Assembly (NCBI GenBank): GCA_963704855.1
Contig: CAVPHY010000024.1
Location: forward strand, 434,001 to 498,000
Source: SZUA-36 sp963704855
GTDB taxonomy: Bacteria > Pseudomonadota > Gammaproteobacteria > Xanthomonadales > SZUA-36
Length of the DNA: 64,000 bases
Direction: 5' to 3'
Each line of letters opens with the position of its first letter. Position 1 is the first letter of the stretch. Made by a program: the position numbers and the translations under genes. Under the pieces are notes generated by a model. The model saw only the letters and a program-made list of their open reading frames with translations, ran no database searches and was not told where the DNA came from. This document shows, in pieces, positions 8,497-16,203 of the stretch.

Positions 8497-8607
8497 TTAC
8501 CTCAGAAAAGAAAAAAGCGGCCGAAGCCGCTTACGTTCCTGTGTTCTATTATTGATTTTGTCAATCGTTATAATTATTTGGCAAGCCCCAACAGGATGGT
8601 TGCGCAT
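8497..8607 (-). CDS. Micro-ORF (36 aa) ahead of the DUF6776 gene
   Basis: ATG at 8607 is preceded by GGAG with a six-base TATAAA spacer, an excellent start signal. The peptide begins MRNHPVGACQ, has an isoleucine-rich middle and ends with a basic, hydrophobic tail (RKRLRPLFSFLR), stopping 13 bases before the DUF6776 start. The terminator hairpin at 8509-8532 lies within its last codons. This could be a translated leader that controls transcription into the DUF6776-erpA genes, or a real small protein. The sequence has no run of one amino-acid codon that would point to classical attenuation. I do not recognise the peptide with certainty. Confidence 0.55.
   Translation of the reverse strand: MRNHPVGACQIIITIDKINNRTQERKRLRPLFSFLR
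8509..8532 (-). terminator. UUCG-loop intrinsic terminator inside the micro-ORF
   Basis: On the minus strand AAGCGGC-TTCG-GCCGCTT forms a perfect 7-bp stem closed by a cUUCGg tetraloop and continues straight into TTTTCTTTT. It faces leftward transcripts entering the DUF6776 gene and sits inside the last codons of the micro-ORF, so it would stop messages unless something prevents folding. Confidence 0.75.
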
Positions 8608-8627
8608 TTTATACTCCTTCAAGATGC

Positions 8628-8652
8628 CTGCGTCAAGTTGACGCAGTTTTTT
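8628..8652 (+). terminator. Hairpin with T-tract, possibly bidirectional
   Basis: CTGCGTCAA-G-TTGACGCAG is a perfect inverted repeat (9 bases per arm, in practice a 7-8 bp stem) followed on the plus strand by TTTTTT. No plus-strand gene is known upstream, so it may instead act on the minus strand as a leader stem just before the micro-ORF's ribosome site. Confidence 0.45.
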
Positions 8653-8961
8653 ATTTAACAATTTTTAACAGAAATGTGTGTGCGTAAGTGGTAATTTGTC
8701 GATAAGCCCTTCGCATCCAATGAATGGATTTTTAGTTTCTGCTGCCTCCCACAGCAGCCTATGCAAAGGGTAATCTAACTGTCAACCGCAAGGAAGTCCG
8801 GCAGGGTTTTCCACCAGCGGAAGGTAAGCCCTTAATGGGAATTTAGGGTCTCAGACAAGGAATGGTGGCCACGTGTCCCCCACGCGTGGCCGCCCAGTCT
8901 CCACAAACGGTTTTTTACGCTTCCAGGCATGCATGATCATGCCGTGGAGCAGGAGATTGAA
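8653..8961. other. Non-coding stretch with structured segments
   Basis: No convincing gene is seen for about 300 bases. The stretch contains a 10-bp stem (8864-8873 with 8885-8894, one wobble) followed after 16 bases by TTTTTT on the plus strand (8911-8916), and a perfect 12-base palindrome GCATGATCATGC (8931-8942). It could hold a structured RNA about 200 bases long. I compared it from memory with 6S, tmRNA, RNase P, SRP RNA and common riboswitches and found no match. Confidence 0.35.
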
Positions 8962-9132
8962 ATGCAGATGTTTATTGGATTGGCGATACTAATTATTGCA
9001 AGCGGTTTTTTAGTGGTACGGATTTACCATCCCCACAGGTTGCGTGGCAATTCACGCGATCGGGCGATGAAAGCAGCCAACACACGACCGGCCCTCATAA
9101 CGGACACTATCCAGAAGCCGTGGGGCTGGTAA
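8962..9132 (+). CDS. Putative small single-pass membrane protein
   Basis: A 56-residue ORF beginning MQMFIGLAILIIASGFLVV, a clear membrane helix, then a basic tail (HPHRLRGNSRDR) and a Trp-rich end (KPWGW). I took the ATG at 8962 because AGGAG lies 7 bases upstream; an in-frame ATG at 8929 lacks a site. It is convergent with the Hpt gene, whose stop is 3 bases beyond. I do not recognise a family, and short size means chance is possible. Confidence 0.4.
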   Translation: MQMFIGLAILIIASGFLVVRIYHPHRLRGNSRDRAMKAANTRPALITDTIQKPWGW

Positions 9133-9135
9133 ATA

Positions 9136-9441
9136 TCAGCCCTGGTTGCGGATAATCACATCTATCTCGTCCAGCAGATTTTGAAGCAGGGACGATAGTT
9201 CAGGCAGATCGGCAACCTGCATTGAGTTGGCGATCAGGTAACGGTCAACCGCCGAGGCAGCCAAGCCGAGGGAGTCAAACCCATAACTGCCTGCAGACCC
9301 CGCCAATCGGTGTACCTGCTGGAAAAGCTGTTCGCAAAGGCTTGGCTCGCCGCGGCACACAGCATCACTGACCTGGGCCATGCACTGGCGAATGACCTTG
9401 CGCTTCTCAGGCATGCTTTCAATATAGCGGCGTCGCTGCAC
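9136..9441 (-). CDS. Hpt (histidine phosphotransfer) domain protein
   Basis: A protein of about 101 residues with an Hpt signature (QVHRLAGSAGSYGFDSLG); His44 is the likely phosphorylated residue. It is all-helical by composition and has no other domain. The reading frame stays open upstream of the GTG at 9441 and overlaps the end of the kinase gene, but no ATG/GTG/TTG with a good ribosome site is seen, so the true start may be upstream (residues LSKLSEQAQKLIAV look like part of the domain). It is last in a six-gene operon and would pass phosphate from the hybrid kinase's receiver to the OmpR-type regulator at the operon head. Confidence 0.8.
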   Translation of the reverse strand: MQRRRYIESMPEKRKVIRQCMAQVSDAVCRGEPSLCEQLFQQVHRLAGSAGSYGFDSLGLAASAVDRYLIANSMQVADLPELSSLLQNLLDEIDVIIRNQG

Positions 9442-9476
9442 TGCAATCAGTTTTTGCGCCTGTTCAGATAATTTGC

Positions 9477-10982
9477 TCAGGTGACCCCCATAAAAGCCGC
9501 AGCGATTTCTCTGTAAAGCATTTCGGCATCGATCGGTTTTTGCAGGAATACACGGACACCGCTGGTTTCGATCCCCGCTGGCAGATCAACCTTGCCCGAA
9601 CCGGAAACAATAATACCCGCGATTGCAGGGCGGTCCGCTTTGAGAAACCTGAACAGATCGAGACCATTACCATCCGCCAGGTGCATATCGCTTATCACCA
9701 GCGGGCAATCGTGGCGTTTCATCATGTCTTTTGCCTGCGCGACACTGCTGGCGGTATGCACTTGCAAGCCCCAGTTCTCAAGCACGACCCGGTAAAGTGA
9801 GAGTATGTCCGGGTCATCATCAACCCAGAGCACAACGCCGGACAGCGGCGGCATCTCGTTGTGTTCATCCTTCATTGCAGGGCATGGGATAGCAACACGA
9901 AACTCGCTGCCAACACCGGGCTTGCTGTTGACTTTCAGCTGTCCACCCATGCGTTTGAGCAACTGTCGCGTGATCGTGAGCCCCAATCCGGCACCTGTGG
10001 AGTTGTCTTCACCGACACGTGTGAAGGGTTGGAATACGCGTTCAATATCTTCCGATGCGATACCCTGGCCTGTATCCAGTACCCGTATGTAGAGATTGTC
10101 GTCCCGGTGTTTGAAGTGGACATTGACCTGGCCCGCTTGAGTATACCGCAGGGCATTGCTGACCAGGTTGATCAGGATTTGTCGGAGCCGCAGTTCATCA
10201 CATTCAACGCCGATTCCTTGCGGGGAAGATTTCACTTCAAACTGAAGACCCTTCGCGTTTGCCTGGGCCCGGAACAGGGCATTAACGTCACCCGCCAGGC
10301 GGTCGAGACTGAAACGAGTCGGGTTGAGCCTGACACTGTCATCACCCTCACGCGCCTGCTCCAGCAGGTTTTCCACCAACGTCAGCAGATGCCACGATGC
10401 CCGCTGCAGGGCCTTTGGGTTCTCTGAGTCCGGCAACTCTGCCTGTAGCAGATCGGCGTACCCCATGATGGAGGCGATGGGTGAGCGAAACTCATGAGAC
10501 ATGGAGGCAATAAAGCGGCTCTTGGCAGCACTGGCTTTTTCAGCCTGCCGGCGGCGCAGGAAAAGCTCCTGGTTCAGTTCTGCGAGCTCGGTGTTGAGCA
10601 CAGCATGCTGTTCGGACAACAGGCTGTTCTCGTGTGCCCGTTGCTGCAGCGTTTGTTCTATACCATGGGTCTCTGTGACATCACGGATCACGAGATCAGC
10701 AGACCCTTGATCAGCCAGCACGTGGATGTCGACGAAAAATCCGTTCAGCTCGACATACGGAAATACGGTCGGCTCTGTTGCGCCGCTTGCGGCCATGAGC
10801 AACGAGCCCAGCTCATCGGGTAGAACGGAGCCGCGAATCAGGCCGGGTAAATCCCAATCGGCCGTTGAGCGATTGACGGACAGGATCTTGTGCCCGGCAT
10901 CAACTGCAATGACGATAAAGCGCTCAAGCTTGAGTAGTTCATCGCGTATATAGTGCGCGGCCCGCTGGCTGACTCTCTTCAT
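9477..10982 (-). CDS. Hybrid sensor histidine kinase
   Basis: A 501-residue cytoplasmic kinase. Residues 1-105 form a PAS-like sensor region; 105-150 a coiled coil; 155-225 a HisKA domain with H163 (MSHEFRSP); 265-380 the ATP-binding domain (N box LRQILINLVSNALRYT, G1 DTGQGIASED, G2 GAGLGLTI); and 385-501 a receiver domain with the acidic pair WVDDDPD and phospho-acceptor Asp near 437 (VISDMHLADG). There is no transmembrane segment, so input is probably internal, for example from its operon partners. The start ATG overlaps the GTPase stop (ATGA), which indicates coupled translation. The Hpt gene follows directly. Confidence 0.92.
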   Translation of the reverse strand: MKRVSQRAAHYIRDELLKLERFIVIAVDAGHKILSVNRSTADWDLPGLIRGSVLPDELGSLLMAASGATEPTVFPYVELNGFFVDIHVLADQGSADLVIRDVTETHGIEQTLQQRAHENSLLSEQHAVLNTELAELNQELFLRRRQAEKASAAKSRFIASMSHEFRSPIASIMGYADLLQAELPDSENPKALQRASWHLLTLVENLLEQAREGDDSVRLNPTRFSLDRLAGDVNALFRAQANAKGLQFEVKSSPQGIGVECDELRLRQILINLVSNALRYTQAGQVNVHFKHRDDNLYIRVLDTGQGIASEDIERVFQPFTRVGEDNSTGAGLGLTITRQLLKRMGGQLKVNSKPGVGSEFRVAIPCPAMKDEHNEMPPLSGVVLWVDDDPDILSLYRVVLENWGLQVHTASSVAQAKDMMKRHDCPLVISDMHLADGNGLDLFRFLKADRPAIAGIIVSGSGKVDLPAGIETSGVRVFLQKPIDAEMLYREIAAAFMGVT

Positions 10983-11482
10983 GAGTTGGAAAGCGTGGCG
11001 CCCATTGCCGTGAAGGCAGCATCGATATTCTGACCGTTCAGGGCGCTGGTGTGATAGACGGTGAGAAGATCCGGCAGGATTGATTCATCGAAGCGCCACT
11101 CGGCTGTCAGGTCTGCCTTATTGGCCAGCATGATCGCCGGTATGAACTGGTTTTCGCGGCAGAAGTCGTGATACAGCCCCAACGCGGTCTTGACGGTTGC
11201 GGGGCGGGTGCCGTCGGCCACCAGTATCAAACCGTGAGCGCCTTTCATATAGCTGCGGATACGCGCCAGGGGTCGCTTGTCATCTTCAAACGGGTCGGCG
11301 CCCTCCATATCCCACAAAACCAGCTTGATGGGTTTCTCAAGGGTGTCAACGATACGCGTATCGATTTTTACGCCGAGAGTGGTGTGGTAACGCTCGTCAA
11401 ACTGCTGGTGGACAAAGCGCCGGACAAGGCTGGTTTTACCAACTCCGAATGCGCCGACCATGCACACTTTGGCAGTTCTCAT
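10979..11482 (-). CDS. Rab/MglA-like small GTPase
   Basis: A 167-residue Ras-superfamily GTPase. G1 is GAFGVGKTS (residues 10-18), G2 a Thr in YHTTLGV (about 34-35), G3 WDMEG (57-61), G4 NKAD (121-124) and G5 TSAL (145-148). The residue after the G3 glycine is Ala62 rather than the catalytic Gln of Ras/Rab, so slow intrinsic hydrolysis and need of an activator are likely (inference). No lipidation motif or membrane segment is present. I chose the ATG at 11482 because it overlaps the preceding gene's stop and starts directly at the domain. The partner is most likely the Roadblock-like membrane protein encoded just upstream. Confidence 0.9.
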   Translation of the reverse strand: MRTAKVCMVGAFGVGKTSLVRRFVHQQFDERYHTTLGVKIDTRIVDTLEKPIKLVLWDMEGADPFEDDKRPLARIRSYMKGAHGLILVADGTRPATVKTALGLYHDFCRENQFIPAIMLANKADLTAEWRFDESILPDLLTVYHTSALNGQNIDAAFTAMGATLSNS

Positions 11483-13383
11483 GAGCGATCTTCCTGCGTG
11501 ACCTGCACGGTGACACGACGTTGCGCACGATTCTCTCCGCCGCTGCTCCAAGCCGGATATTCAGACAGAAGTTGCCCTGGATCAATACCCGCGCTGATGA
11601 GCGTGTCCCGCACCACTTTCACGCGTTTGCGCGAGGTGCGCTCATTCTGCTCGGCCGTGCCGGTACCATCCACCTGGCCAGTCAGTGTGATGGTCAGGCC
11701 AATACCCAATGAGCTGGAAGACTGCAGCACATCGGTCAAATGTCGTGCAAACGCGTCGAGTGCTGCCTGGGAATCCGGGGTCAGGCGGTCCTGTGCTGCA
11801 AAGAAGAAGGTGGTCCCGTCCATGTCGTCGGCCTGGGCGCTTAAACGTGACTGCAACTCCTGGAGCAAGGGCTCGAAGCCGACCTCCCAACCGCCGAAAA
11901 TCTGTGTCACTGCTGACTTCTGAAGATACCAGTCAATATCGGCATACCCGGAAACCATGATGCGATCACCGACCGGTGCAAGCCCGATGGTGTCTGGCGC
12001 GCCCAATTGCAAACGGACCAGTTGTATTGCGTCCTCGGCGTTCAGCCTTGTTCCGGACAGGTCAATTGCATTGATAAGCGGATGGATAGCCGCCAGATTT
12101 TCGAGTCTGTCGGTTTGTTCATTCGCGAGCGCACCGGTGACCATGAGCGTACCGCCCTGCAATTCAAGACCGGTTGAATCCGCCAATCCGAGGGATTCGC
12201 GCAAACCCTGTAAAACGAGCGCGGGTTCAAGTGACCAGAACGGCTTGAAGCTGAACTCAAAACCCTGTCCCCCAAGACCCTGGTCGCTGAGTATGGCGCC
12301 GGGCTCAGGTGTGCCTGGATCACGCATGCCCTCTATAAGCAGTGCACCACCCGTTCGGCGCGTGGACGAAATGATGTAACCCGGTTGGCTTCTGAAAAGC
12401 TCAACAACCCCGGATTCAAACTGGCGCTGCTGGTGCTCCTGCCATGTTTTCCATCCTGCCAGGATGGCAAGCAAGGCGATGGCTGCAATCCAGTAGATGG
12501 GCGCTTTGCTGCCCTTGTTGGAAGCCAGCTGCTCATCAAGCTCTTCCCGCAGCGACTGTTGCATCAGTACACGCAGCCCGATGTCATTTGCAAGTACATC
12601 GTTGCTTTCGTCAAAGCGCTCGCCATAGCGTGCATGGATGGACTCAAGCAGAGCCATCAGATCGTCACGCAAGTCGCGTGGTGGTGTTCCACTGATAATA
12701 CAGGCCAGAATCGCCTCCGGTCCGTTGATTACCCACAAGGTCCGGTCACCCAGTTCAGCACTGCGTAGCGGGTCATCCGAACTCATGCCGAGCGAGTCCT
12801 GAATAAAGGATTGGATTGCAGTCAGCATGGCCGCCACGGCGTCCTCATCCAGCACCAGGTTTTCATCACGATGTGCGTGCGCGAGCACCAAACCGGTATC
12901 CCTTGCGATCAGGAAGGTCTCCTGCACTGCAAAGAGCATCGTGTTGCTCAGGACGATCTGTGCGAACGGTACACCGGTGCGTGCCGCTTCAAAACGCCAG
13001 CGCAATCCCTTGATCGTAAAACTATGCTCCATGGCCACATTGATGCGCTGTACCAGCGATTTCAGCGCGTCGGCGACCGCCCGGCGAATGGCTGGACCCA
13101 TGACTGGAAACAGGTATTCCGCGAAGGCCGGCGCATCGCGTTTGATCGCCGAGCGGATCGAGCGCACCATTGGTTTTTCAAGCTCGGCCTCGAGTACGGG
13201 GTCTCTGGCGATACGTTCAAAGACATCCGGCAGGACTTCGGCCACATCGGTAGCGCGGCTTTCAAATTCGGATACGCGTTTGTGGAGCAGGTTCAGGCGA
13301 CCGTGGTCGTCACCAAGCAACAGCTTCCGGAGCTGTTCCAGGTCCTTTTTATGCTGGTCTTGGGTATGTTTTTCGGTGGTCAA
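11479..13383 (-). CDS. Roadblock-like / BON-like / OmpA-domain membrane protein
   Basis: A 634-residue single-pass protein. The N-terminal cytoplasmic part (1-290) starts with a short helix EQLRKLLLG (16-24) and contains, at about 150-255, an alpha/beta unit (QETFLIARDTGLVLAHAHRD, then AAMLTAIQSFIQDSLG, then DRTLWVINGPEAILACIISG) that resembles the Roadblock/longin fold. The membrane helix is at 294-311. The periplasmic part has BON-like repeats (about 323-510) and an OmpA-like peptidoglycan-binding domain (about 525-634) with the family Asp and Arg in GQVDGTGTAEQNERTSRKRV. It probably senses or anchors at the cell wall and acts on the GTPase whose gene overlaps its stop. The Roadblock call is pattern-based. 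Confidence 0.8.
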   Translation of the reverse strand: MTTEKHTQDQHKKDLEQLRKLLLGDDHGRLNLLHKRVSEFESRATDVAEVLPDVFERIARDPVLEAELEKPMVRSIRSAIKRDAPAFAEYLFPVMGPAIRRAVADALKSLVQRINVAMEHSFTIKGLRWRFEAARTGVPFAQIVLSNTMLFAVQETFLIARDTGLVLAHAHRDENLVLDEDAVAAMLTAIQSFIQDSLGMSSDDPLRSAELGDRTLWVINGPEAILACIISGTPPRDLRDDLMALLESIHARYGERFDESNDVLANDIGLRVLMQQSLREELDEQLASNKGSKAPIYWIAAIALLAILAGWKTWQEHQQRQFESGVVELFRSQPGYIISSTRRTGGALLIEGMRDPGTPEPGAILSDQGLGGQGFEFSFKPFWSLEPALVLQGLRESLGLADSTGLELQGGTLMVTGALANEQTDRLENLAAIHPLINAIDLSGTRLNAEDAIQLVRLQLGAPDTIGLAPVGDRIMVSGYADIDWYLQKSAVTQIFGGWEVGFEPLLQELQSRLSAQADDMDGTTFFFAAQDRLTPDSQAALDAFARHLTDVLQSSSSLGIGLTITLTGQVDGTGTAEQNERTSRKRVKVVRDTLISAGIDPGQLLSEYPAWSSGGENRAQRRVTVQVTQEDRS

Positions 13384-13413
13384 GCTGGCACCTTAGCCCG
13401 CTGGGAGCAAAGC

Positions 13414-13953
13414 CTACTTGTTACGCTTCTGGGTGGATGGCACCAGGCGGCCGGCAATGTCGGAAAGAAAGCCCGCCAGTTCACCGCGATCGACTTTGCT
13501 TGCATCGAGCAGATCAGAGCGCTCGGATTGCGCCGCCTGTAGTGTGGCCATATCACCTGCCAGCGCTTTCTGCGCGGCCAGTATTTCCTGCCGGACCTGC
13601 TTGATTTCGCCAGTGAAATCCGACTGCATTTCAGCGAGTTGATTTTCAGCGTCAAGGCGAAATGCCGCCAGTGACTTGCTTACCTCGTTGAGGGCTGCGT
13701 CACGTTCCGCGCTTTCGCGGTTGAGTTGATCGCCCGCATTGTCGCGAAACTTGTCGAGCAGCTTTTCCAGTTCATGAATGCGGTTCTCGAGGGTCTTCCT
13801 CAACTCCTCGCTTTCTTTGGACATGCGCTTCTCAACGGACTGGAAACGTTCGTCGACGGCGCGAATCTGGTGACCAAAGAGAATTTCACGAATCTGGTCG
13901 ACATTGTCGGTGGCCGGTTGAGCTTGTTCGGGTTCCTGTTTTTTTGTCGCCAT
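13414..13953 (-). CDS. Coiled-coil protein of the GTPase operon
   Basis: A 179-residue soluble protein with a Gln/Pro-rich start, the short motif VDQIREILFG (residues 18-27), and a long heptad-rich coiled coil from about 30 to 150. It has no membrane segment or enzyme motif. The VDQIREILFG segment resembles EQLRKLLLG in the neighbouring OmpA-domain protein, which suggests a shared docking or dimerisation helix. I chose the ATG at 13953 (AGGA upstream, MATKKQEPEQ) rather than earlier in-frame Met codons inside the regulator gene. Scaffold function is inferred from context only. Confidence 0.75.
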   Translation of the reverse strand: MATKKQEPEQAQPATDNVDQIREILFGHQIRAVDERFQSVEKRMSKESEELRKTLENRIHELEKLLDKFRDNAGDQLNRESAERDAALNEVSKSLAAFRLDAENQLAEMQSDFTGEIKQVRQEILAAQKALAGDMATLQAAQSERSDLLDASKVDRGELAGFLSDIAGRLVPSTQKRNK

Positions 13954-13969
13954 GGTTTTTCCTCGAGAC

Positions 13970-14668
13970 TTAACGGGCCACCTGTTCCAGCCGGTAGCCG
14001 TAATGGTAAACGGATGATAATCGCCAGCCGTTTTCGGGGCGGAGATTAAGTTTGCTGCGCACGCGACTGACATGCGTGTCGACGGTGCGGGACTGGACTG
14101 CTGCACCGACGTTCCAGATGTTCCTTAGCAGGTATTCCCTGGAGAGAATCTTGTCAAGATTGTCGAACAGCATCCAGGTGAGTTCAAATTCCCGCCGGGT
14201 CATTGGCACGTTCTGGTCATCCTTACAGATGGATAAGGCTTTTCTATCCAGGTGATATCCATCTATTTCGATGATATCGCGTTCTGGCTCAACCAGGCCG
14301 CTACGGCGTGCCAGCGAACGGATTCGCGCCACCAATTCCTGTGGGCGCGCCGGTTTGCTGACGTAGTCATCAGCGCCGGCTTCAAGTGCCGCGACAACGT
14401 GCTGTTCTTCCCCGCGGGTGGTCAGGAACAGCACCGGGACGTGATCGTGGACGTTATGACGCACCCACTTCAACACCTCCAGTCCACTCATTTCAGGCAG
14501 GTTCCAGTCCAGCAGCATTAAATCGAAACCCTCTTGCTGAACGGCGCGTATGAATTCCGGGCCAGAGGCGAACACGCGGGTTTCAAAACCCGCATCTTCA
14601 AGCCAAACCTGAAGCAATGCTGACTGATCTGAATCGTCTTCGAGTATGCCGATCAGAATCGCACCCAA
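13970..14668 (-). CDS. OmpR-family response regulator
   Basis: A 232-residue regulator: receiver domain (about 1-115) with ILEDDSDQ, phospho-acceptor Asp in LMLLDWNLPEMSG and the KPARPQE lysine, then a winged-helix DNA-binding domain (about 130-230) with TRREFELTWMLF and a SRTVDTHVSRVRSKL recognition helix. I prefer the TTG start at 14668 because GGGGAG lies about 6-8 bases ahead and the receiver begins there; an ATG at 14719 would add 17 residues without a ribosome site. It is the first gene of the six-gene operon and the likely end point of the Hpt relay. Its targets are unknown. Confidence 0.9.
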   Translation of the reverse strand: MGAILIGILEDDSDQSALLQVWLEDAGFETRVFASGPEFIRAVQQEGFDLMLLDWNLPEMSGLEVLKWVRHNVHDHVPVLFLTTRGEEQHVVAALEAGADDYVSKPARPQELVARIRSLARRSGLVEPERDIIEIDGYHLDRKALSICKDDQNVPMTRREFELTWMLFDNLDKILSREYLLRNIWNVGAAVQSRTVDTHVSRVRSKLNLRPENGWRLSSVYHYGYRLEQVAR

Positions 14669-14836
14669 GGTGATCTCCCCATGTGTCAGGTAACTTCTGT
14701 ATATGCTTGAGTATGTCATCGTAAGCGGTCATTTTTCAAACACTTTTAATTTCCAGTGAACACAAAACCCTCGCCCGGGCAGACGTTTTTTTGATTTCTG
14801 CTGGTGCGTTTTATCTGAAAAAAGCAGCAAGTGTGG

Positions 14837-15649
14837 TCAAGACCTATTCTGAAATGGCAGTAGCCACTCCCTCGCCGGGTCACCAAAAACGAAGAAAAAC
14901 GGGTTTAAATAGACTTCCTTGGTGTTATAGCCCAATGCTGTGCCGTCGATTTTAACCACCTGGCCACCGGCGGCTTCGACCACCGCTTGCGCCGCAGCCG
15001 TATCCCATTCACTGGTCGGGCCCATACGCGGGTAGAAATCAGCAAGGCCTTCTGCGATACGGCAAAACTTCAAAGAGCTCCCCATGCTTGTGAGTTCATG
15101 CGCCCCGAGCCGGTCCAGTTGGCTGGCGAGTTCCGGGTTGGCATGTGAACGGCTTCCAACGATCACCGCCTTTGTTGCCGCAGGGCGCCTGACCCGGATG
15201 GGTTGCGGTGTTTCAGAACCTCGCTGGCGCCATGCGCCGAGGTCACGGGCGCCAAGGTAGCTGGTATCGGTAACCGGTACGTGCACGACACCCATAACCG
15301 GCTGATGATCGCTCACCAGGGCTATATTGACGGTGAACTCACCGTTCCGGTTGATGAACTCCTTGGTGCCATCGAGCGGGTCAACCAGCCAGTACTGCTG
15401 CCAGTTCTTGCGGGTTTCCCACGGGATATACGCTGATTCTTCTGATAAAACCGGTATGTCGGGCCACCGGTTCGAGAGCTCCGCCTTGATCAGTTCGTGG
15501 CTGGCGAGGTCGGCTTTTGTCAGCGGCGAGTCATCGGATTTCAGGGTGATGCCCATATCGCCTTCGTACCATTCCAGTATCCTGAGTCCGGCGCGACGGC
15601 TGATATCCACCAGCTGATCCAGTACATTTCGGGTGTTTATGTCTGACAT
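14837..15649 (-). CDS. cysQ: 3'(2'),5'-bisphosphate nucleotidase CysQ
   Basis: A 270-residue member of the inositol-phosphatase family that dephosphorylates pAp/PAPS by-products of sulfate assimilation. Metal-binding motifs are seen: LSEESA near residue 70, WLVDPLDGTKEFINRNGEFT near 86-105, and EWDTAAAQAVVEAAGG near 212. CysQ typically has DPLDGTKEF, as here. Start ATG 15649 has AAGGA upstream and overlaps the end of nudE by 13 bases, so cysQ is translated with nudE, a pairing common in gammaproteobacteria. Confidence 0.93.
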   Translation of the reverse strand: MSDINTRNVLDQLVDISRRAGLRILEWYEGDMGITLKSDDSPLTKADLASHELIKAELSNRWPDIPVLSEESAYIPWETRKNWQQYWLVDPLDGTKEFINRNGEFTVNIALVSDHQPVMGVVHVPVTDTSYLGARDLGAWRQRGSETPQPIRVRRPAATKAVIVGSRSHANPELASQLDRLGAHELTSMGSSLKFCRIAEGLADFYPRMGPTSEWDTAAAQAVVEAAGGQVVKIDGTALGYNTKEVYLNPFFFVFGDPAREWLLPFQNRS

Positions 15650-16203
15650 TTTTTTTCCTTCAGCAGGTAATCACGGGCGATATAAAGTGCGGCGATACTG
15701 CGGCCCTCGGTGCAGTCCGGCCGTTGCACCAGCGTGTACAGGTCGGATAACAACCAGGGCACGATTTCGAGCTCTTCAGGCTCGTCCCCTTCAAGCTTCG
15801 AAGGGTAAAGTTCGCGTGCCAGCACCACGTGGGTGATATGGGTCATATAACCCGGTGCGAGGCTCAAGGCAGTCAATTCCATGAGGTCTTGCGCTGCAAA
15901 GCCAATCTCTTCCCTTAGTTCTCTCTGGGCGCCTTCCAATACGGTTTCGCCATCCTCGAGCCGGCCTTTGACCAGGCCCATTTCATAGTGATGCAAACCG
16001 GCTGCATATTCCCTTACCAATAAAACGGTATCGTCATCGCGCATCGCCACCACGATTACCGCACCCAGGCCGCGTGAGCGGAGCCGTTCATAGGTGCGCT
16101 TTTCACCGTTGCTGAATTCAAGGTCGAGCCTTTCAACCTTGAACCGTTTGCCGGGTTCATGTTCACGTCTGGCGTGAATCCTGGGGAGTTTTGCCATATG
16201 CAT
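15637..16203 (-). CDS. nudE: ADP compounds hydrolase NudE
   Basis: A 188-residue Nudix hydrolase acting on ADP-ribose, Ap3A and related nucleotides. The Nudix box is GRLEDGETVLEGAQRELREEIGF (about residues 80-102). The start ATG shares one base with the hisN stop (TGATG); a second ATG two codons later is also possible. It lies between hisN-like and cysQ, matching the conserved nudE-cysQ order. Confidence 0.92.
   Translation of the reverse strand: MHMAKLPRIHARREHEPGKRFKVERLDLEFSNGEKRTYERLRSRGLGAVIVVAMRDDDTVLLVREYAAGLHHYEMGLVKGRLEDGETVLEGAQRELREEIGFAAQDLMELTALSLAPGYMTHITHVVLARELYPSKLEGDEPEELEIVPWLLSDLYTLVQRPDCTEGRSIAALYIARDYLLKEKKCQT

Noticed and set aside
8653..8916. 6S RNA, tmRNA or riboswitch
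   Set aside because: Length is suitable, but no conserved 6S bubble sequence, tmRNA tag or tRNA-like end, and no riboswitch core motifs could be recognised.
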